From: Burkholderiales bacterium
GTDB taxonomy: Bacteria > Pseudomonadota > Gammaproteobacteria > Burkholderiales > Usitatibacteraceae
Direction: 5' to 3'
NCBI GenBank assembly: GCA_014378085.1
Contig: JACMOJ010000476.1
Coordinates: forward strand, 1-7,840
Length of the DNA stretch: 7,840 nucleotides
Under the pieces are notes generated by a model. That model saw only the letters and a list, made by a program, of their open reading frames with translations, ran no database searches and was not told the origin of the DNA. Of the stretch, positions 5,763 through 7,840 are shown in pieces. A program made the translations under genes and the position numbers. The stretch's first letter is position 1, and each line of letters opens with the position of its first letter.

Positions 5763-5812
5763 GCACAAATAAAAACGGGCATTTCCAAGCAAAAATGCCT
5801 GAAAACGCCCGT
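5763..5812 (-). terminator. Rho-independent terminator downstream of the sugar-transferase relic
   Basis: Read on the minus strand, GGCATTT (5793-5799) pairs with AAATGCC (5778-5784) around an 8-nt loop and is followed by CGTTTTTATTTG. A longer alternative stem ACGGGC/GCCCGT (5807-5812 with 5775-5780) and an outer CACTAAT/ATTAGTG pair (5737-5743 with 5817-5823) enclose it. It lies 48 bp after the stop of the transferase relic and is probably that gene's original terminator. Confidence 0.8.
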
Positions 5813-5859
5813 CAATATTAGTGTTTGGCCATCAGCCGCCCAGGCAGACAATCTCGACC

Positions 5860-5958
5860 CTAGTATGCGTTCTTGCTCGTGAACCCCTTAAAGATCGTCA
5901 TCGCGACAATCTTCAAATCCAGCCACAGCGACCAATTGCGCATGTACTCAAGGGCCAC
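5860..5958 (-). pseudogene. C-terminal relic of an undecaprenyl-phosphate sugar phosphotransferase (WcaJ/WbaP-like)
   Basis: On the minus strand the frame ending at the TAG (5860-5862) reads [16 protein letters not shown] and then [16 protein letters not shown]. This is the signature end of polyprenyl-phosphate hexose-1-phosphate transferases, with the conserved Y-x3-WS-x-WLDLKI and the terminal NAY. The intact enzyme (roughly 450 residues) is a membrane protein that loads the first sugar onto undecaprenyl phosphate for capsule or exopolysaccharide. Only about 32 residues are recognisable. Further upstream a one-base shift gives MQRFVE, which would fit the normal continuation, so a frameshift is possible before similarity is lost near 5980. 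The rest is missing, and the PemK-like cassette begins at 6043. The relic is followed by its likely terminator. Confidence 0.8.
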
Positions 5959-6042
5959 TCCACGAAGCGCTGCATGAACAACGAAACAAATTTCCTCGCT
6001 CCTTCTGGTGGTGAAATTTACCTGCCTGATCGATAAGGTGCA

Positions 6043-6456
6043 CTAGGTTGCATTCACCGCACGGTAGGCGGCCTCAACAGCATGCAGAACGGTGGCATGT
6101 AGGGTCCCCATCTTGGGCGTATTCCCGTGCCGATTTCGTAGCGGGACTTTGAAGTACCGATCAGACCAAGCAAGCTCGATGATGTGCTTGAAATCAAACT
6201 TGGTATCGTAGGCCAGCCCAGCGAGCGCGTAGGCCGCAGAATGCCTAGATTGTGTGATGGCAACTTCGCCGGATTTGAGTCTCGTGACGTTTTGCGAAGT
6301 GCCATAGACAACGCTAACCACATCACCGTCCTCTCGTTGTTCAACGCTCACGACGATTGCGGGCCGAGGTTTGGGACCGGGCTCAATATTGGGCAACTGC
6401 GGAAACAGACACCAAACAATATCGCCCGGTGCCGGAAGTTGCCATTGTTGCGTCAC
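6043..6456 (-). CDS. PemK/MazF-like endoribonuclease toxin
   Basis: A 137-residue protein with the N-terminal pattern PAPGDIVWCLFPQLPNIEPG followed by KPRPAIVVSVEQ, the first strands of the MazF/PemK/CcdB barrel. The conserved Arg is at residue 31, and YGTSQN (51-56) carries the conserved Thr position. Family members cleave mRNA at short sequences. At 137 residues it is slightly longer than MazF (about 110) because of a C-terminal helical extension (112-137). The start is GTG at 6454-6456, which overlaps the antitoxin TGA (6453-6455) as GTGA, indicating tight coupling. The gene ends about 85 bp from the recognisable sugar-transferase relic, so the cassette probably replaced the body of that gene. 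Confidence 0.85.
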   Translation of the reverse strand: MTQQWQLPAPGDIVWCLFPQLPNIEPGPKPRPAIVVSVEQREDGDVVSVVYGTSQNVTRLKSGEVAITQSRHSAAYALAGLAYDTKFDFKHIIELAWSDRYFKVPLRNRHGNTPKMGTLHATVLHAVEAAYRAVNAT

Positions 6457-6731
6457 TTAAATAAGCCCTGCCGCGCGAGGGTTTTGCCTTTGGGTAAATG
6501 CTTGGCGGCGTCTTTGCGCAGCGCGGCTGCCTGTTTGGCGGTCAGCGCGCCGTTATCTGGGGCGTAGGCGGGCAACACATCTGCGGCGAATTTCGATAGG
6601 GCGATGTGAATGACTTGCGTTTCTGTCACATCCAGTTCAGCGGCGATCGCTTTCACGGTGTCTCTGGTCACACCGAATTGCGTGTCTTTCCCGCGAAATT
6701 TAACAAGTAGATTTTCGGTTGTTGTTGCCAT
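6453..6731 (-). CDS. Putative antitoxin of the PemK/MazF-like toxin, family not recognised
   Basis: A 92-residue protein placed exactly where an antitoxin should be: promoter-proximal, overlapping the toxin start by 4 bp, with an AT-rich operator-like region upstream. Residues about 18-50 (QFGVTRDTVKAIAAEL, DVTETQVIHIALSKFA) look like a strand plus two helices and could be an RHH-like DNA-binding region. The tail (64-92), with LTAKQAAALRKDAAKHLP, is a basic helix. I do not recognise it as MazE, PemI or a standard AbrB antitoxin. The ATG at 6729-6731 has AAAGGG 5 bp upstream. The role is inferred from position. Confidence 0.75.
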   Translation of the reverse strand: MATTTENLLVKFRGKDTQFGVTRDTVKAIAAELDVTETQVIHIALSKFAADVLPAYAPDNGALTAKQAAALRKDAAKHLPKGKTLARQGLFK

Positions 6732-6747
6732 GGATACCCTTTCAAAA

Positions 6748-6788
6748 ATATATATAAAGTATATGCCATTATTGGCGACCTAACGCAA
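6748..6788 (-). promoter_or_regulatory. Candidate promoter/operator of the PemK-like module
   Basis: On the minus strand TATACT (6758-6763) is a good -10, and TTGCGT (6783-6788) is a possible -35 at a long 19-bp spacing. ATATA/TATAT arms (6752-6756, 6760-6764) and the run of TATATATAT between the -10 and the start give an AT-rich operator-like patch. Confidence 0.5.
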
Positions 6789-6918
6789 TTGGAAAATCGA
6801 CCTAAAAATTTGCGTGTAGATACGGTGGTCGTTTTATTTCTGTACGTCCGATATCGGGAGGATCCTGCTATCGGAGGTACTCGAAATTCACGGCCAACCT
6901 CACTAAGCGACCTGCACC

Positions 6919-7097
6919 GCGCAACCCCAGTGGTTGTGCAGACGGGCGACAGCTTAGCGGCCGCCTCAAAACTGTCATCCCGGATGAGCATAGCGACAAC
7001 TTAGCGGAAACCCTCAAAGCGTCGTCTGACGCAGGTCGGGACCCAGGTTAGCTTGCGGGAAGAAAACGACGAAATTAGGCCCCTGCCTCCGCATTGG
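6919..7097. repeat. Interspersed repeat, block C
   Basis: Bases 6919-6981 align without gaps to 3294-3356. Bases 6965-6996 match 3205-3236, and 7062-7087 match 3266-3291. Within the block the motif GCGACARCTYAG recurs three times (6946, 6993, 7097), so it contains internal tandem-like copies. The last copy lies on the truncated end of the dead vapC. The remaining gene-free stretch 6789-6918 shows only a 10-bp palindrome, CCGATATCGG (6848-6857). Confidence 0.85.
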
Positions 7098-7193
7098 CGA
7101 CAGCTCAGTTTGCCGAAACCAAGCCGTCACTTCGCGGCTTGGTTTTGCTCGTGCAAGCGCCGAGACAACGTTGGTATCCAGAAGGTAGCTCAA
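7014..7193 (-). pseudogene. vapC toxin relic truncated and fused to repeat DNA
   Basis: The frame from TTG (7191-7193), which overlaps the antitoxin TGA as TTGA, reads MSYLLDTNVVSALARAKPSR then EVTAWFRQTELS. This is the first about 32 residues of a FitB/VapC PIN toxin, with the first catalytic Asp at residue 6. After about 7098 the frame runs into repeat block C, and residues 33-59 are translated repeat sequence ending at a TGA (7014-7016). The Glu near residue 42 and the two later Asp positions are all missing, so it cannot be an active nuclease. TTG is the only start that keeps the family N-terminus. Confidence 0.82.
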
Positions 7194-7438
7194 AGGCGAA
7201 TTTTCCGAACACGGGACTGCTCGCGCGTGATCTTAAGCCCGGTGCCCGCCAGAGGAGATGCTTGCATAAACGAAATGAAGTCGGTCTGGGGAGAAACTAA
7301 GCGGTCGTATTCGGTGCGTGAAATGATAACCGCCACCGGCTTACCATGAACGCTGATGTTCTGAGGGCCTTCCTTCACAGCGCGCTTAATGACCTCGCTG
7401 AATTTTCCTTTTGCTTCCTGTAATTGTCATGTGGACAT
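7190..7438 (-). pseudogene. Phd/YefM-type antitoxin with in-frame TGA at codon 4
   Basis: From the ATG at 7436-7438 the frame reads M-S-T-stop and then QLQEAKGKFSEVIKRAVKEG, then PQNISVHGKPVAVIISRTEY, and continues to the family's usual end (KITREQSRVRKIRL) at 7190: 82 codons in all. Phd/YefM antitoxins commonly begin with a few residues, then WQLQEAKA. Here the Trp codon TGG is TGA (7427-7429), a single-base change. GAGGG lies at good spacing before the ATG, so this was the true start. Other genes in the window end in TGA and use TGG for Trp, so recoding is unlikely. A shortened product from the GTG at 7376-7378 would lack the first 20 residues, which form part of the DNA-binding dimer. The partner toxin downstream is also dead. 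Confidence 0.85.
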
Positions 7439-7675
7439 GGAGCCCTCGAAATAGCCAGCCTAGTCAAATCATCTTTGGTTTTGCGCAAACCTGCAATTGC
7501 CTGCTACTCAATTGGCACGGCCTGTTGATTTCACTACCAGTTTTAACGGGTTTTTCAATCCAAAACGAGGCCACATGAATCAACTACCCTGCTACTTTTT
7601 AAGCCGGCGGCAACAGGTGAGGGCAGCTGCCTTCGATTAAAGCCTTTCAACCTGGCGTTTGTGCGTGCGATTAAT

Positions 7676-7840
7676 TTACGGACTGCGTGGGCCGCGCAAA
7701 CTGAGTAGGGCAGAGTCAAGATGTGTTCGAATCCGCTTCCAAACGCCTGATTCGTCGCGGTTCGGTTCGAATTGTGCGACCACATCGACAATGCGATTTA
7801 CGACATCAGCTGAGCGCTCAACATCACAAATCTTCTTCCC
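7676..7840 (-). CDS. Possible C-terminal end of an unrecognised protein (5' end outside window)
   Basis: The frame open from the right edge to the TAA at 7676-7678 gives 54 residues, including KKICDVERSADVVNRIVDVV and HLDSALLSLRGPRSP. Composition and helix-like spacing resemble real protein more than the overlapping 78-residue frame (7555-7791), which is Ser/Asn/Ala-rich without pattern. I do not recognise a family. The 237 bp between its stop and the dead antitoxin (7439-7675) show no gene that I can support and only weak promoter-like hexamers. Confidence 0.4.
   Translation of the reverse strand, partial: GKKICDVERSADVVNRIVDVVAQFEPNRDESGVWKRIRTHLDSALLSLRGPRSP

Noticed and set aside
6184..6567. 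127-codon plus-strand open frame opposite the PemK-like pair
   Set aside because: It is antisense to two overlapping genes with clear TA organisation, and its sequence has no family features.
3188..7097. Integron attC sites between TA cassettes
   Set aside because: The spacers are imperfect mosaics of a different repeat, without the paired RYYYAAC/GTTRRRY core sites at cassette ends, and no integrase gene is present.
7427..7429. TGA read as Trp (alternative genetic code)
   Set aside because: TGA is the stop codon of vapB2, the FitA-type gene, the PemK-module antitoxin and the cyclase, and TGG is used for Trp throughout.
7727..7745. tRNA T-arm-like TTCGAATCC
   Set aside because: The flanks do not pair into a T-stem, and no acceptor, D or anticodon arms can be found around it.
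7555..7791. 78-codon minus-strand frame near the right edge
   Set aside because: It overlaps a more protein-like frame open to the window edge (7676-7840) and lacks a ribosome-binding site or pattern.

Overview
The window looks like part of a polysaccharide-precursor locus from a moderately GC-rich proteobacterium, perhaps a beta- or gammaproteobacterium. That assignment rests on general character only (a class III cyclase with a Thr-type substrate site, many VapBC-like modules, GC-rich intergenic palindromes), so it is soft. No rRNA, tRNA, CRISPR, transposase or integrase gene was seen. Except for the cyclase fragment at the left edge, every gene I can support lies on the minus strand.

Layout from left to right. 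Positions 1-450 (+) hold the C-terminal end of a class III adenylate/guanylate cyclase. A short spacer follows with an 11-bp tandem repeat. Positions 596-1606 (-) encode a UDP-glucuronate 4-epimerase. Directly upstream of it is a VapBC module (RHH-like antitoxin plus PIN toxin, 1638-2343). A 33-bp relic of a second epimerase start (2431-2463) comes next, then a second VapBC module (AbrB-type antitoxin plus PIN toxin, 2468-3102). Positions 3147-3620 are gene-free and repeat-rich, and end in a strong minus-strand terminator (3621-3703) that serves galE (3753-4784/4793). Upstream of galE is a FitAB-type module (4837-5486) with a near-consensus promoter. Next come more copies of the same repeats, a second terminator (5763-5812), and a relic of the C-terminus of an initiating sugar-phosphate transferase (5860-5958). 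A PemK/MazF-like toxin with an unfamiliar antitoxin follows (6043-6731). Another repeat block comes next, then a dead Phd/VapC pair (7014-7438) whose toxin is truncated at the repeats and whose antitoxin has an in-frame TGA at codon 4. The right edge (7676-7840, -) may hold the end of an unrecognised gene.

How the parts fit. The two epimerases supply UDP-galacturonate and UDP-galactose, and the transferase relic belongs to the step that primes lipid-linked sugar assembly, so the backbone is capsule, exopolysaccharide or LPS sugar metabolism. Five toxin-antitoxin (TA) modules of different families have been placed between these genes, all in the same orientation. In both epimerase cases a TA module lies immediately upstream with no visible terminator between, so the autoregulated TA promoter may also drive the sugar gene. 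A shared interspersed repeat family occupies three of the module boundaries and sits at the exact broken end of the dead VapC. This suggests that the repeats took part in assembling, or decaying, this TA cluster. The parts belong to known families; the arrangement and its junction scars are the unusual content.
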